The notes beneath the pieces are model-generated. The model worked only from the letters and a program-made list of their open reading frames with translations. It did not search any database and had not been told where the DNA came from. Made by a program: the position numbers and the translations under genes. This document shows, piece after piece, positions 13,123 to 25,209 of a stretch of 64,000 bases of DNA; within the stretch, counting starts at the first letter, position 1, and every line of letters starts with the position of its first letter. The DNA comes from Prostheceraeus crozeri (Eukaryota; Platyhelminthes; Polycladida; Euryleptidae), in the NCBI GenBank assembly GCA_907163375.1, contig CAJQUW010001148.1:124001-188000 (forward strand), in the 5' to 3' direction.

Positions 13123-13301
13123 AGCTTCGATGCCCCAGGTTAGATATGTCGCAATGAAACTGGGTTCTTATATGAGTGTTCAGAAATTTGGGAGCTCGTG
13201 TTCGCCCCAGCATCAACCGGAAACACGAGCTCCCAAATTTCTGAACACTTTTATAAGAACTCAGTTTTACTGCGACATATTTAACCTGGGGCATCGAAGC
13301 T
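13123..13301. repeat. Long hairpin: 80-bp arms, 19-bp loop
   Basis: The arms at 13123-13202 and 13222-13301 are reverse complements with only a few mismatches (AGCTTCGATGCCCCAGGTTA on the left pairs with its complement on the right). The loop is 13203-13221. It lies in the clathrin intron, so the pre-mRNA of a broadly expressed gene would carry an approximately 80-bp duplex. The fine arm match implies recent origin or selection on pairing. It may be a small foldback MITE or the precursor of small RNAs. Confidence 0.75.
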
Positions 13302-14509
13302 ATATTTTATCGAAGCCCTTCAGAAATGTCTGCGACACGAAGCGCCGGCTGTTTTTAAATCAACATTTTATCAAAAAACGGTCAATAAATCGAAGGAGAG
13401 AATATTGGATTTTCCCTGTCATAGTGATTACATTATCAACAAAGGAAAATCTGGAGTAACGCATTTCTACCACCGCTTTATTTTTCATGGTGCTAATTTA
13501 TGGCATCATTCCGTTAGTCACGTGACATTCATTCATCTAAATATTCACGGCAAGATTATCAACCCTACACCACAGTATACTAATAAGTGTTCTAAGATTA
13601 GTAAATCAACTGTTTCCTAGAAATGTAATCACCAGAAAATGTTTCATATGCGGATCACTTACTACCAATAGCCCAACATCAAAAAGCAAATAGATTATTT
13701 AATTTTTTCATAATTTTTGATGCAGCGGAAAACATTATCTACTTTATCATATAGTGAATGCAAATAGTGGTTAGAAAAGGTCGGAACATGCTCTAGGCGA
13801 GAATGACAGCGAAAAATGTGTATTCTAAAAAAAATCGACCTCATGTCTCGGCTCGCGTGGAATGGCCCTTATGCACGTTCTGGAAACCGTTTAAGAAACC
13901 CCCAATCTCTGAAAGATCTGTTTTTGAAAAAATGTCGCTTATCCCCTCATACGTCCGATCCCTTCAATTATCAAATTACGATCAAACTCGATCCACTACT
14001 ATTTCTTACATTCTGCATGCATTTCATATACATTTTGTGGTTGAATTAGTACCATGGGTGACGGATTTGCTCTCATGGGCTAGGTCAGCCACCGTAAACA
14101 TGTTGACCTAGATACAAGAAGAAACATGTTATCTAGAAATCCGTCCTCTGGCTTGGCTATGAGAGGTAGAGCTATTTCCGTTTTTAGTGATATTTTGATT
14201 CGAAAATTCGCTTTCAAATCACGGCAAAAAGTGGCCGAATTAGACCCACCCATATCCTCGTAATTAGAGATTCAGGGGCCAATAATCTTGTAGTTCATTT
14301 AGTACTACATTTCCAATTTAACGTATTGAGTTAATGCATGACCAAGTTTGTGGCATCAAGCATTGTCGACACTGAAATTCTTATGGACCCCAGTTTTTAT
14401 AATTTGAAACGATCCAACGATCTCCATTTCTTTACTTTCATACTGACCTCCCTTATGATTTTTCATAACAGGAAATGATTTGAACTTTTATCACTACAGG
14501 CAAACTCAC

Positions 14510-14867
14510 CTTCTACGGACCAATGGTAAACGGCTGTTTCAGTAACAAGGGCAACGGTATTCACGGATATCCATTTCCAAAACGTGACCTCATCAGTCAT
14601 GTTGTACGCTTTCATCTTACTCTTTAACTCGATATTGAAAATCTGTAGGGTCTTTCCAGCTTTTAAAGCTATAACTTTGCTAACTGGATTCATTATTGCA
14701 CTGTCAGCAGAAATAGGCCTCCTGAGAGGATTTGTTGGGTCAGCCATGTCAATAATGACGACTTGGGTTGAATCGCCGACCTTTTCCTGCACACAGATGT
14801 ATTTGTCGGACTCCATTGTAAGAGTGCTGAATCCAATGTTCGATGCATTGATGCCAATTTGCGTGAG
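14510..14867 (-). CDS. CLTC: Clathrin heavy chain exon, about residues 15-134
   Basis: This 358-bp exon encodes [20 protein letters not shown] through [13 protein letters not shown], propeller blades 1-3. The acceptor TTTTGCATTACAG lies just before CTCACGCAA. This is where animal clathrin genes split after the first 14 residues (the MAQILPIRFQEHLQ peptide in vertebrates). An in-frame ATG further out (14912) reads through the acceptor and is not the true start. The donor is GTAGAAG|GTGAGTTTG, phase 1. The first coding exon is not recognisable between here and the mariner at 17.4 kb, so intron 1 is long or the short exon escaped detection. Confidence 0.94.
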
Positions 14868-16331
14868 CTGTAATGCAAAATCATTCCTTTCAGAAGAATC
14901 GATGTATGGCATAGCAACTCAGTTGCGGATGAAATAAAATTGGAACACATTCACTCAGTGGGCACAGCTGAAACTGACAGACGATAACATTTTTCAATTC
15001 TAACGTGTGCAACAAGCGACAAAGAATTGTGAAAGAATCAGTATACAAAATGCATGATCTACACAAAAAGCTCCAAATAAAATAGAAAACAAAATCGAAA
15101 GGCTGAATATAAAAAAAATCGTAAGGCTCAAAACGTAATACTGTAGAAAGTCAACCATCAGCAGGCACTCGCCTGGTCGCGCTTCTACACTAAACCTCCT
15201 CACACAAACCCGGACGAGCGAGGTCCCACATGCAGTGTTGAGTCTGACAATACTGAAAGTGTTGATGGATATAGGAAACTAAAATGAAGTCACCTCTAGC
15301 TTGACATAAGTTTATTATATTCCCCTCTAGTCATAACAAAAGAGAAGTGAGCGAACATCATAGAAATAATTCTCTAATTCAGTTTATACAATTGATAAAC
15401 AAAAGGTGGACAACTGTTCGACAAAGTCCCGTTTAGTCCCAACCGCATGGACTCATGCTTGCCATATCCCATTCATCTATGTAAATTGTATTTGCACAAC
15501 TCCTTTCCTTAGCGCATGAGCGTTCCACCACCATCCCCACACCATAACTGCAGAGCGCTTCGAGTCGACTACTCACTAGCCAACTGATGCATAAGGAAAT
15601 GTCAGTGGAGCTTTGACCCGCCAATTCATGTTAATAGGGAGAAGTTAGTGACCTGAACCAGTGTTCATGAGAGCTCATACGAAGTAGAGCACTTGCTCCT
15701 ATGAAATTCACTTTACGACGCTTAAATTGATGTGTGAAGGACAAGATATGTTTAATGTAAGCAACAAGAATCAAAGAGCTCTTTAGATGAAGTTGTGTCA
15801 AATGTTGCTCAAAATATGAGTTGTACCTGGACTTAATTCAAAAAACAATCACCTCTCAACAAACATTCGGAAGACCTTTTTGTCTTGTTCCGTCAATGTA
15901 GTGAAAAGATAGACAGATTCGTAAAAATCTTGTTATCGGGCTTCCGAATACATAAAACAATCTAGGGAAATTGTCAAGGGAATAGAGAATATCTTTAATG
16001 GTAAATAGACGTGTCATCTGTACCAAAAAGAATATCAACTTTTACATCTACAGGGTGGGTGTCAAGTAGATAGGTAGTGAAAATGAGCTATAATTTCTCT
16101 AGTTTTCATCGGATTACAATGAAATTTTATGTGCATGTACTCCATAAGGTAGGAATATGCATGGAATAAGTTTGACTCTCTCGGAAAAGATTCTTTTTTT
16201 CTAGAATTTTTTAAAAACTTTTGATCTTTTAAACGTCTGGAGATAAAATGAAAATCAGCTAAGCAGTGAAAATTGATTTCAATTCTTCCATTAGTGTCAT
16301 ATTAACCAATACAAAATATCATACAAAATGT
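14868..16331. other. Clathrin intron 1 or 5' region, no gene seen
   Basis: No coding exon, RNA gene or clear promoter is recognisable. The short first coding exon of clathrin (about 14 residues) should lie on the minus strand somewhere to the right of 14867, but it is too short for me to call. A CAGGGTGGGTGTCA sequence at about 16052 could be an end of the mariner described next, but no matching right end was found. Confidence 0.4.
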
Positions 16332-17395
16332 TTAGATAGTCAATATTCGATGTGTGCCTGAACTGCTGATTAGCTTGCACCAATTAACTGGAATGGAATC
16401 CACTCACTTCAGCAAGAAATCCAGGGGTACGTCGCTTAAAACCTCCTGTATTAGTTCTTGCAGCTGCTTTTTTGTTCGTGGCTTGCTCTTGGCTTTGCTT
16501 ATCGTGACTTTTTCTTTTGCCCAGCCCATGAGGAAAAAGACACACGGCGCAAGGTAGGACTCCGAGCTGGCCACTCATGTGGTCCTCTTCTTCCTAGCAA
16601 TCTTCGAGAAAAATGGTCGTCCAACCAAGTACGCACCGCACCGTGAGCGCGAAGTGTGGTGGCAATCCGTCTTGCATGAAAACAAGCTCGCATATGTTTT
16701 CCGACCCTGACACAGTGTGCCAAACATGTTCCTGTAGCATTGTCAGGTAGCGCTCGCTGTTCATCGTGTCATGCAAGAAACATGGGCCACCCGCCTATCG
16801 GCCGTCATTCCGCACCACACTGTCACCTTTGGTTGACCATGTGTCTTCTCCATTGTGATCTGAGGATCGTGCTTCGCACAATAATGGCAATGGCGATTGA
16901 TCATTCCGCCCACATGGAATGTGGCTTCATCACTCCAGAGAATGTTCTCCAACGTTTCTGACAACTGTTTAAGCTAAATCAGCGTTGTCTCGGCGAACTC
17001 CAGGCTACGGTCACAGTCTTCAGGAGTCAGTTCTTGTACAACATGAGGCTTCCAAGGTGCAAGGTTGAACAACTCTTTGTGCAATCCGGTACGCACTGTG
17101 TGCCTCGATAGTCCACTCTCGCGTGTGGACTTCTGAGGACTCCTTGAAAACATTTCCCTTACAAGTGCCACATTTTCCTCAGAACATGACGTTGATGACG
17201 TCCACTTCTTTGTGCACTGTAACAGACCCAGTGGTCATCAGCTGCTGATGACATTTTTTGATTGTCTCTGGCCGGATGGACTCATTCCTCCATTCAACCG
17301 AACGCCACCACCTTTGCGCAGCTATCACTGAGTTCCAGACTTTCTTATCGTGCAGCAACTTGCGCACGCTCTGTAATGGTCAACCGCTCGCTCAT
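16332..17395 (-). pseudogene. Dead mariner/Tc1-superfamily transposase
   Basis: About 1.06 kb of minus-strand sequence encodes, in several frames, a mariner-like transposase of about 350 residues. The start MSERLTITERAQVAAR is at 17395. Then come a helix-turn-helix region (RPETIKKCHQQLMTTGSV, SGLSRHTV), first catalytic Asp in ILWSDEATFHVGG, second in LVFMQDGLPPHFA, RRGPHEWPARSP, and a C-terminus ending SSSGTHRILTI before a TAA at 16332. The third catalytic position is destroyed: the expected SPD has lost a base and reads SP(Y)LAPCVFFLMG in the shifted frame. Other stops and frame changes are present. The catalytic loss means this copy cannot transpose itself. It lies upstream of clathrin on the same strand. 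Confidence 0.85.
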
Positions 17396-17818
17396 CTTAC
17401 TTCGGTTAGAAATGAAATGCGAGGTCAGAGGGTGTGCGCAATCAATGAAGTTTACGAAGTTTCTTTTAACTGTTTTGACTGTTCAGAGAAACTATGAATA
17501 AGTGAAACAGATTTCTATGCTCTATAGGTCTGATCGCTACTTCGATTTGCAAATTCGATCGGTAACAGATTCTCCCATAAAATCAAGTTTGTCGAAGAAA
17601 AATTAGCCCTGAAAATTACCTAATTTAACGTTTTGACACTACCTAGATGAAAGGCATGGTGACATCAGTGCATGAAACTATTTGTTTAATAACTAGAGGA
17701 TATAAAATTTAAACAATATTTAATGCAATGTTGGACAAAAATGGAAAATAATCGAGATCACCGAGCTATCATGCGCTACTGCTTGGAAGGTAGAATGCTG
17801 ATGAGAAAAGCCTACTTG

Positions 17819-19970
17819 GTCATTCCATATCAAATCGTCAGAAAATGAACTTTTTTAACCCACCACATCAGATTTCGTTCATATTTGGTTTACCTATAGG
17901 TTTTGTTTGTTCCGATTCGACATAGTTCCTGATTTACAGGGCCTCAAAGTTGCCTGTCGCTTTGTATTGGACGATAGATTTTCCCTGGCAAATGTCCTTA
18001 GCAAAGACTAAAATGCGTCTATATTTGTTTCTTATGAAGCTAGCCTCACCAAACTTTGCACACATGGTTGTTGATAATGTTCTTTAGTACCCCACACAAT
18101 CAATCTAACATTTTGTGCTGTTTATGACAAAGATATCGACACTCAAAGATGGCGCATCTCTTTCCAATAATTGAGAAAATCACAAACTTTGAAGCTGAAT
18201 GCCCATAGGGGCCACCTCAAACTCCAATAAACTTTTTGTAGCATCATTACTACATGCAAGCCATCTCAATGAGTCATTGACATGATTCCGTTGCAGAAGA
18301 TCTTGAGCGAAAAGCTAGTCACTGTTAGTTTATTGTCACAATGAGAATTGAACTCCTAAGTTTGAGACCGACACAGAGCTGTGGGATTCCCAAGGGATGA
18401 CCTCTGATCTTATAGATTATTCAATATGTAGTACATCGTTATTTGAAAACAAAAGGTATACAAGGAGAACGTAGCCCGTAAACGGAGTTGCTGTTGGTCA
18501 AGTAGGCATTCAATTAAAGGAATTGTTGACCAGTTATGTTTTGCAAATCTTTCACACTATGAAATCCAACAGAACGAATCATGAAGAAGCCAATTGGTGT
18601 TGAGCAATATATTTTCATCCTGTGTAGCAAAGCAGACATGAAAAAGGGGCTCGGATCATTCGTGGAATATTGATTTGTAAGTAGTATGAAAAAAAGAAAT
18701 ATTTTGAAAAATGTCGCTTTTTGTGCCCATCTCCCAAGGGACGTCAAAAAAACACGTCAATCTTTGGACACTTACTTGGCTTGCATGTAGTAATGATGCT
18801 ACAAAAAGTTCGTTGGAGTTTGAGGTGGGCCCTTATGGGCATTCAGGTTCAAAGTTTGTGATTTTCTCAATTATTGGAAAGAGATGCGCCAACTTTTGAG
18901 GGTCGATCTATGTCATAAACAGCACAAATGTTAGATTGATTGTGTGAGGTACTAAGGACAGGGTTCTCGCTGCTTTTCGAACAAAAAAATCAGGTGTTTT
19001 CAAGGGTAAAATCAATGATTTTCAAGGGTCACGTAAATGTGAGATTTCTTATATGTGTTGAAATAGATTCTACATGATTTGATATATCATTTCTAAATTT
19101 CAGAATGAGTAGAAAATCAATTGAAATACGTGTTAAATACTTGAACATTCAATTAAAGATCTATGAGGCAACCAATGGCCGCTACGACAGATGAGTCACA
19201 CTGGTTAGACGTCATAGCCGACTTAAAGGTAGCAGGCAACACGGGACAATTGTTAAAGCAAAATGTGTTATCGCGTTAGTTGCCAACTTAGAACACAAAA
19301 TGCTTACGGAATTGAATAATATGACTCAAATGAGAGAACTATTTTCACATGTGCAAGTGTTAGTACATGTGAGTGATTGTGCAAAAATATCTTAGTGGTC
19401 ACAGCTTTTTAATAAACTCGAAAAAATTATCAGATCATGACAATACATTTCAGAAATGACAAGCTACATTAACAGAAAAATTGAAATATATTCATATTCA
19501 TTTTCAAAATGAAATTCCTTGCGGTACATAATATGTAGACCTTCTCAATATTTTAACGTAAAATATTTAGATTGATGACTTCATCAAAATTCAAAGGTTT
19601 TCAAGGGTGATTTCAAAATACAAGGGTATTCAAGGCCTTGAATTTGCTTTTCCAAAATTCAAGGGTTTTCAAGGGCCGCAGGAACTCTGTAAAGAACCTC
19701 ATCAACAAAACGTGGCAAAGTTTGGTGACGATCATAAGAAACAAATGCAGACGCATTTAAGTCGTTTTAAGGACCTTTGCAAGGGAAAATCCACTGTTCA
19801 ATACAATGCGACATAGCCAACTTTGAGGCTCTGTAAATCAGAAACTACGACGAATTGAAACAAGCAAATCTGAATTCCTTCTAATGAGAACAAGACCTAC
19901 CAATACACAAAATAGGAACAAAATCGAGATGGTGAGTTAAGCGACCTTGACGATTTCATAAGGAATGACC
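17819..19970. mobile_element. Long foldback element (arms about 470 bp), interrupted by a hAT insertion
   Basis: The left arm (17819 to about 18290) and right arm (about 18750-18958 continuing at 19690-19970) are imperfect inverted repeats along their whole length. The ends read TTGGTCATTCC on the left and GGAATGACCCAA on the right. Shared landmarks include GGCTTGCATGTAGTAATGATG and CTTTCCAATAATTGAGAAAA (or complements). The right arm is split by the element at 18959-19689. No transposase is visible in the roughly 460-bp centre, so this looks like a non-autonomous DNA transposon with very long terminal inverted repeats. The superfamily is not assigned. Confidence 0.75.
18959..19689. mobile_element. 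Non-autonomous hAT-like element nested in the foldback arm
   Basis: The ends are CAGGGTTCTCGC and GCAGGAACTCTG, imperfect inverted repeats of hAT type. The subterminal regions repeat the word TTTTCAAGGG (and complement) several times on both sides, as transposase-binding sites often do. The right flank reads TAAAGAAC and the left flank TAAGGA. The uninterrupted opposite arm of the host foldback preserves the empty site as TAAAGAAC, supporting an 8-bp target duplication that has since decayed on the left. No transposase reading frame is seen. Confidence 0.7.
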
Positions 19971-19989
19971 CAACTACAATTGCACAATT

Positions 19990-20412
19990 GTTGCCGATCT
20001 AAATGGCATGCTTCCAGATTATATAGGGGTCAATGTTTGCAACTGTGATATCATTGTAATTCTATTTTTCGGTTTCAGTGGCCATTCAGCGCCAGTAGAC
20101 CCATCCTGCTGTGTGAATTTAAGATTAGATCTGCAGCTGCATAAAATAGCTCATGATTCCCTTGAGCATGCAATGCAACTTCTAAAGTCAGTGTGCGCAA
20201 TGGATGCCTTATGTCAATTAGTAGGCCTACTTGAAATTATTAGAGGTGCTTGGGGAAATGTGACAGGGTTCGATTACATATGAACAAAAAACACTGGCCC
20301 ATCATTTTGCATACACTTGCACCTACATTGATAGGTGTTCTCTAACATATTATGTTTCGCAAAAGCATCGCGAAATGAAAAAAAACCATTTATCTGCTCT
20401 TTCCAGGCTATT
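19990..20412. other. No gene recognised
   Basis: A plus-strand open stretch at 20008-20283 (91 codons) contains SLEHAMQLLKSVCAMDALCQ, which reads like a helical peptide. However, it has no family I recognise, no splice evidence and no partner exons. I do not call it a gene. Confidence 0.3.
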
Positions 20413-20625
20413 AACTGAAATTGGCATTCGTGAGCAATAGATTAAATGAGATTGAAATTTTTGAGCAATCAATTATTTGTAATTAAATCACCGAACAATC
20501 AATTAATTGCAACTGAAATTTCTGACCAATAAATTACTTGAAATTGAATTACTGAGAGAGCAATTAATTGAAATTGGAACTTCTGGGAACCAATTGATTG
20601 ACATAGGTTAATTGAAATTCAATTA
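20413..20625. repeat. Degenerate minisatellite, period about 30-31 bp, about six copies
   Basis: Successive units follow the pattern aattgaaattt-tgagcaatcaattatttg. Examples begin at about 20414, 20449, 20480, 20510, 20540 and 20570. The units share an AATTGAA start, a C/TGA centre and a CAATTAATTG end, with roughly 70-80 percent identity by eye. The units are self-complementary (AATTGAAATT, CAATTAATTG), so the array can form small cruciforms. Confidence 0.65.
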
Positions 20626-21239
20626 CTTTTGGAGAATCCTGGACATGTAGCGCATAGATCGTGCACAAAGAATCAACAGCTGTAGAATGAAAATAGTGGC
20701 AAGTGCATACTTAGAGCTTTTGACGTGGTTATTAGCAGGGTTCCCAGCGCAATTACTGAAGAATAATAACGGAAAAATAAAGGAATACGTTAAGTTTGCT
20801 GCACAGCGTCATTCATGTCTTTTCCACCAGTTGACGCTTTATGCTCATTATTTGAATATATGAAGCCATCCATGGTTGAAAATCTTGTTAATATTTCTTG
20901 TCTAATCCCATTGAATCACTTCATCAAATCACATTGTATTTCGTGTATCAAACAAATTGCACATAAAGTATCTAACGAAAGGGTTATGGTTTGAAGTTAG
21001 CACATGAAATTAGAACACAAGTGAGACGCTACAAATCAACTGTCAACATGAAGGAAGGAAGTACTCTTCAACAGTTCGCGCAGACTTTCATAAAAATGAT
21101 ACTATTTTCCTTTGCATAACCCCTCTTCCGTATTATTGGCCTCCGTCAATCTGAGGAAGTGGAGAAACTGACTGTAATAACAAAGCAGTATAGTGAATAT
21201 GCATGTATATCATAAGTTGGAATCTACTGAAGAGCCATC

Positions 21240-21715
21240 TTTGAGAACCAAGGGCGCGTATATGGAGCCTGTGTGCGGCAATCTATGCTTTATAAGTTGC
21301 GAGTCATGGCCGTTGCTTTCATCCGATGAGAAGACTTGAGAGTGAGGAGATGCGAATGCTGAGGTGAATGTGTGGTGTCAGACTATCGGACAGGAAATCG
21401 AATGACAGCATCAGAAAAGCAATGGGTCTTCAGAAAAGACGTCACGAGAAGGCAAATACTTCGTCGGTTTGGCCACGTGGTAAGAAGGGATGAGAGAGTG
21501 GATCAGAAAAGTTATGTGGATGGAAGTAGATGGTAAGACAGGACCAGGAAGACAAAAGAAGACCTGGGAACAAGTGGAGATGACCTCAAACGTGTTGGAT
21601 CCCAGGAAGCGGACGCCCGTGATACACCGAAATGGAAGTCCATACTCAAGCAGCTAACGTTTAACCCAGCATCTTCTGGAGGAAAAGGACGCAAAAAGGG
21701 ATGAGTGAGTGAGAG
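21240..21715 (+). mobile_element. LINE 3' end, decayed
   Basis: In shifting frames the plus strand reads the C-terminal segment seen in the other LINEs of this window: LYKLRVMAVAS, a CGVSDYRTGNRM-like turn, RRQILRRFGHVVRRDE, then a Gly-Arg-Pro-type KKTWE segment. It ends in a (GAGT)n stretch near 21703-21719. Many frame changes are present and the RT palm is absent, so it is a 5'-truncated dead copy. Confidence 0.75.
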
Positions 21716-22195
21716 TGAGTTAAGTCATTGTCATTTTGATTTACACCATCCAATTCCACTTTTGAGTTCCTTCTTTCTTTTCAAATTCGTGTGAACCAAT
21801 TCCTGTCCATGCATGATCTTCTCTTTTTATATATCTACTGTCGACAGCAGTCTCGCGTCAAGAGTTTCCTTCTTCTGTCTGAAGATCAGCAACTTCGATT
21901 CCATTTAATATCTCTTTCCTTTCTTTTTCCAAGCTTTGTCGTTCGATAGAAGACGTTTGCTGATCTCGTCGAAATTCACCGCTCGCTTTTTGCATGTGCT
22001 CTACCGTTCTTCTCAACTTTGAGCAGCTCACTCGTAATCGGCACTTTGATAGCGCCACCTATACGATTGATTTGAAAAAGATTTTAATTTCGTTTACAGA
22101 TTAATTCACATTAATGCGATAAAAATGAAGAATAGAATATTTGAGTTGTTGAATAAATAATCTAGAGCTAGACTTACATTTCTTATTTCACTTAG

Positions 22196-23060
22196 CGGCA
22201 AGACGAAGTGTGCACCAAGTCACATACTGACACATGGTGGTGCGAAGAAGTAGACGCAGCAGTGGAAGAAAAGAGAATGCGATTCGCCATATGGAAGAGA
22301 ACTCAAGACAAAAAGTGATTAAAGAAGAATATGCAAAGGCAAAGGAGAGCGCCCGCAAGATCATTTGGCAATCTCAAGAGAGAAGGAAAGAATTGGCGCA
22401 ATTATTAATAAGTGAAGAGGGCAGGAGATGATCAGGTGCAACACTGTTACTCGTTTCTGATACTTGAGAGACATGCTGGATTCCGTTGGTGGAACGGAGG
22501 CAGCTGTGACAGCGCGAATTGAGTGGCTGGGGGGGGGGGCGAAATTCCGAGAGATATCGCCTACCCTGACCAGTTGTTCTACTCCATACTGGATGAAGGG
22601 CAAGATTTACGACTCATGCGTCAGAGCCTGTATGACTTACGGAAGAGAGACATGGGCTCTGACAGCTGTACAAAAGAGGAGAATGGAGGTAGCAGACAGA
22701 AGGATGATCAGATGAATGTGTGGAGTGTCTCTCGAAGATAGAGTGGCCAGCGAAGACCTTCTGGCGTGCCTCAGCCTGCTGTCGATCGAAGGGGACATGA
22801 GGGTGCGCAGATTTCGATGATACGGCGGAAAGATAGCAGCGATTGGGTGAAGAAAGTATGGAAAATAAAGATCAGCAAACCAACAAGAGACCGCCCAAAA
22901 AAGACCTGGGAAGAAGCAGTGTCCCCAGACTGTCGGCAATTAGGCCTCAAAGAAGCCGAAACCCTCGATCTGAACACCTGGAGGCATTCCATGAAGAATC
23001 ATCGTCCAACCCAACGCAGATGGAGTAAAGGACGTTAAACGGATAAAGCAAAAAAGTGAG
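22196..23060 (+). mobile_element. LINE copy with internal deletion
   Basis: The left part (22196-22432) encodes the endonuclease-RT linker: DTWWCEEVDAAVEEKRMRF and KEEYAKAKESARKIIWQSQE. The right part (from about 22450) jumps to the RT C-terminus: YLRDMLDSVGGTEAAVTAR, KGKIYDSCVRACMTYGRETW, a CGVSLEDRVASEDLL-type turn, DWVKKVWKIKIS, RPKKTWEEAVSPD, and WRHSMKNHRP before a stop at about 23037. The whole RT palm between these parts is missing, so roughly 1.3-1.6 kb was deleted. A G10 run at 22530-22539 shifts the frame. It is the closest relative of the tail at 8 kb. Confidence 0.8.
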
Positions 23061-24815
23061 GCTACCTAGGTTCACATTCTTTATGAATTGCAATGAGCAA
23101 TGAGCATCTACTAAATAGTGCCATAGTGAGTACTTACTATTGAAAAATGTTCGATTATGTTCAGTAATTGAACTTCACAGCTTCAAAAAAATTTCGAAAC
23201 AATTAATTTCACCATTCATGTGAGCATGTTATGATAATATTATGCAGACAGGCACCAAACTAAGGTTTAGGTTGATCGCCAATCTATTGAACGTCGCTGA
23301 ATTTCGTAGAATAATGATCGATGATATCCTACCGAAGTTGGAAGTAAATATTTCTATCATGTATGAACCAATTCTTCTTATGCAATGATTCAACCAATGC
23401 GGAGTGGACTTTGACTTCTTCGACTGACCAGCGCAACATACCCTGTAGAATATCTTTCAGACTGTCACTTACAAAACACAAATGCAACATGATGCATCTG
23501 CATGTGCAATAGTTTTTATTGTGGCAATCCTTCACTTGACCAAACGAACTTTGACCGTTGTAACTCATAAAAGAATTTCCGTAAAATGTTCTCTTAGACA
23601 ACTAAGCACGCCTGACACTCAAACAGAACCAAGAGCTTAATTATTGGCTTCCGAAAATCCATTTTTTGTACATTAAGTACTGACTTCTGCAAAAGTATAC
23701 AGGTGTGTCGAATATGATTGTAATGCGTGTTTGACATGACCGAAATTGATTTTAGATCTGAAATTCTAAGGATAGCATAATACTCAAAAAATAAGCATGG
23801 AAAATATATTTCATCAAGATATCACCATTTTTGAAGAAGTTACAGTTTCAAAAAACATGGCGTCTACACAGGTAAACAGGTGTGCCGATGAGGGTTAAGA
23901 TGTAGCGAAGGACTTGATACAGTAATACTGCCATAGACCTATTGTTCACTAAATGTGGATGCATCTGTAAAATGCACTTTTGTACTAAATGATAGATTAT
24001 ATGAACATAAAAAATAGAAGTACCACAAATATTTGGTCCATGAAAGTACGAGCGCAATATTTTAACGGTGTGTTCAGAAATGATAAAAAGCTAAAAAGTA
24101 GGATTACATTGAGTTTTGCACCCTTAAACGGATTTGATGAATTCAGAAGAAATTTATGCATTCAAAGATTGTCCTTCTTTTGCTGAATTGATCTCCATGT
24201 TTCTACAAACAGCCCAGATTGTGATGATATGATGCAGGAGCAGCAAAAATAGAAAAGATTCGATTTCATCAGAAACATCCCATACGTATAAACGCATACG
24301 TTAATATTCCCTTTGTAGAACCTCCTCAAAATCATATTATATTCACACTTGAAGCGAGAGATTAAGATTATCATCGTACTTAATCGCATTTCACTTTTTA
24401 TCTACTTATTTGAATGTTACTATGAAAGTTCCAGGAATATGGTAACAAGATTCAGTAGCATTTTGCAATATACATATGACAATGTGAAGAAAAAAGGAAA
24501 TAACGGAAAAATTGGTAAAAAAACGAGAAATAAAGGACTATTTTCGAAAAAGCGGAAAATAACGGACATAACGGAACTCTGGGTACTATGTTATTAGGTG
24601 TAGGCCTAAGTTACCCAGCATCAAAGCGGAGAAAAAGTTAGTTTTGTTTCATCTCAATCACGGTAGCCTATCTAACTAATCAGGTTGCACAGAGTGAATA
24701 CACCCCTTCTATGTCAATTGAAAAATCAACATTATTATATATGGCCTCTGATTGATGAATGTGAGGGACAAGTTAAGGTAGTGTCTATTGTTGCCACTAA
24801 GTAGTAATTAGTGTG

Positions 24816-24959
24816 TGTAACGTCAGAACGGCAGGCGCGTTGGAGAAGAAGTGTATTAGTTACATAGATCGAGAAGTAACATGGATCGATTATCATGCAT
24901 GATTGACGTAGCGACAAGAATGACATAGCAATCAACGTGTGCATAGCAAATGCATTACA
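24816..24959 (-). repeat. 3' LTR of the Ty3/gypsy fossil
   Basis: 144 bp, aligned end to end with the copy at 29107-29250. The boundaries were set by the shared TGTAA start (plus strand) and the ACA end. Confidence 0.85.
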
Positions 24960-25209
24960 TAGGCCCCCAACCCAAAAAACGGAGTTACATAAAAAAACAT
25001 ACATAAAATCTGAGTGTAAACATCAATATGTAGGTTGTGAATAATAGGGTTAAACATAGGCTATTTATCAACAGCGAAGAGGAATAACACGTACTTTTGA
25101 AAAGAATGCAGAGGTGCATAGAAAATATACTCAACAATATAACTGCACTATGTGAAACATAGTCAAACTGAAGAGTAAGATGTGGCTACAGGCTTGGCAA
25201 CATATCAAA

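Larger units (their letters stand above)
20736..24589. mobile_element. Probable 3.85-kb hAT-type element with LINE insertions
   Basis: The left end is CAGGGTTCCCAGCGC. The right end CTGGGTACTATG complements the first 12 bases with three mismatches. Identical GTTATTAG copies flank it at 20728-20735 and 24590-24597, consistent with an 8-bp hAT duplication. The termini on both sides are rich in ATAACGGA words (20766 and 24493-24575, partly in inverted sense). No hAT transposase is recognisable inside. At least two LINE fragments (21.24 and 22.2 kb) have landed within it. The call rests on the short imperfect inverted repeat plus the duplication, so it is moderate. Confidence 0.5.

Noticed and set aside
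20250-20275. Box-B-like GGGTTCGATTAC suggesting a tRNA gene
   Set aside because: No box A at the right distance and no cloverleaf can be drawn.
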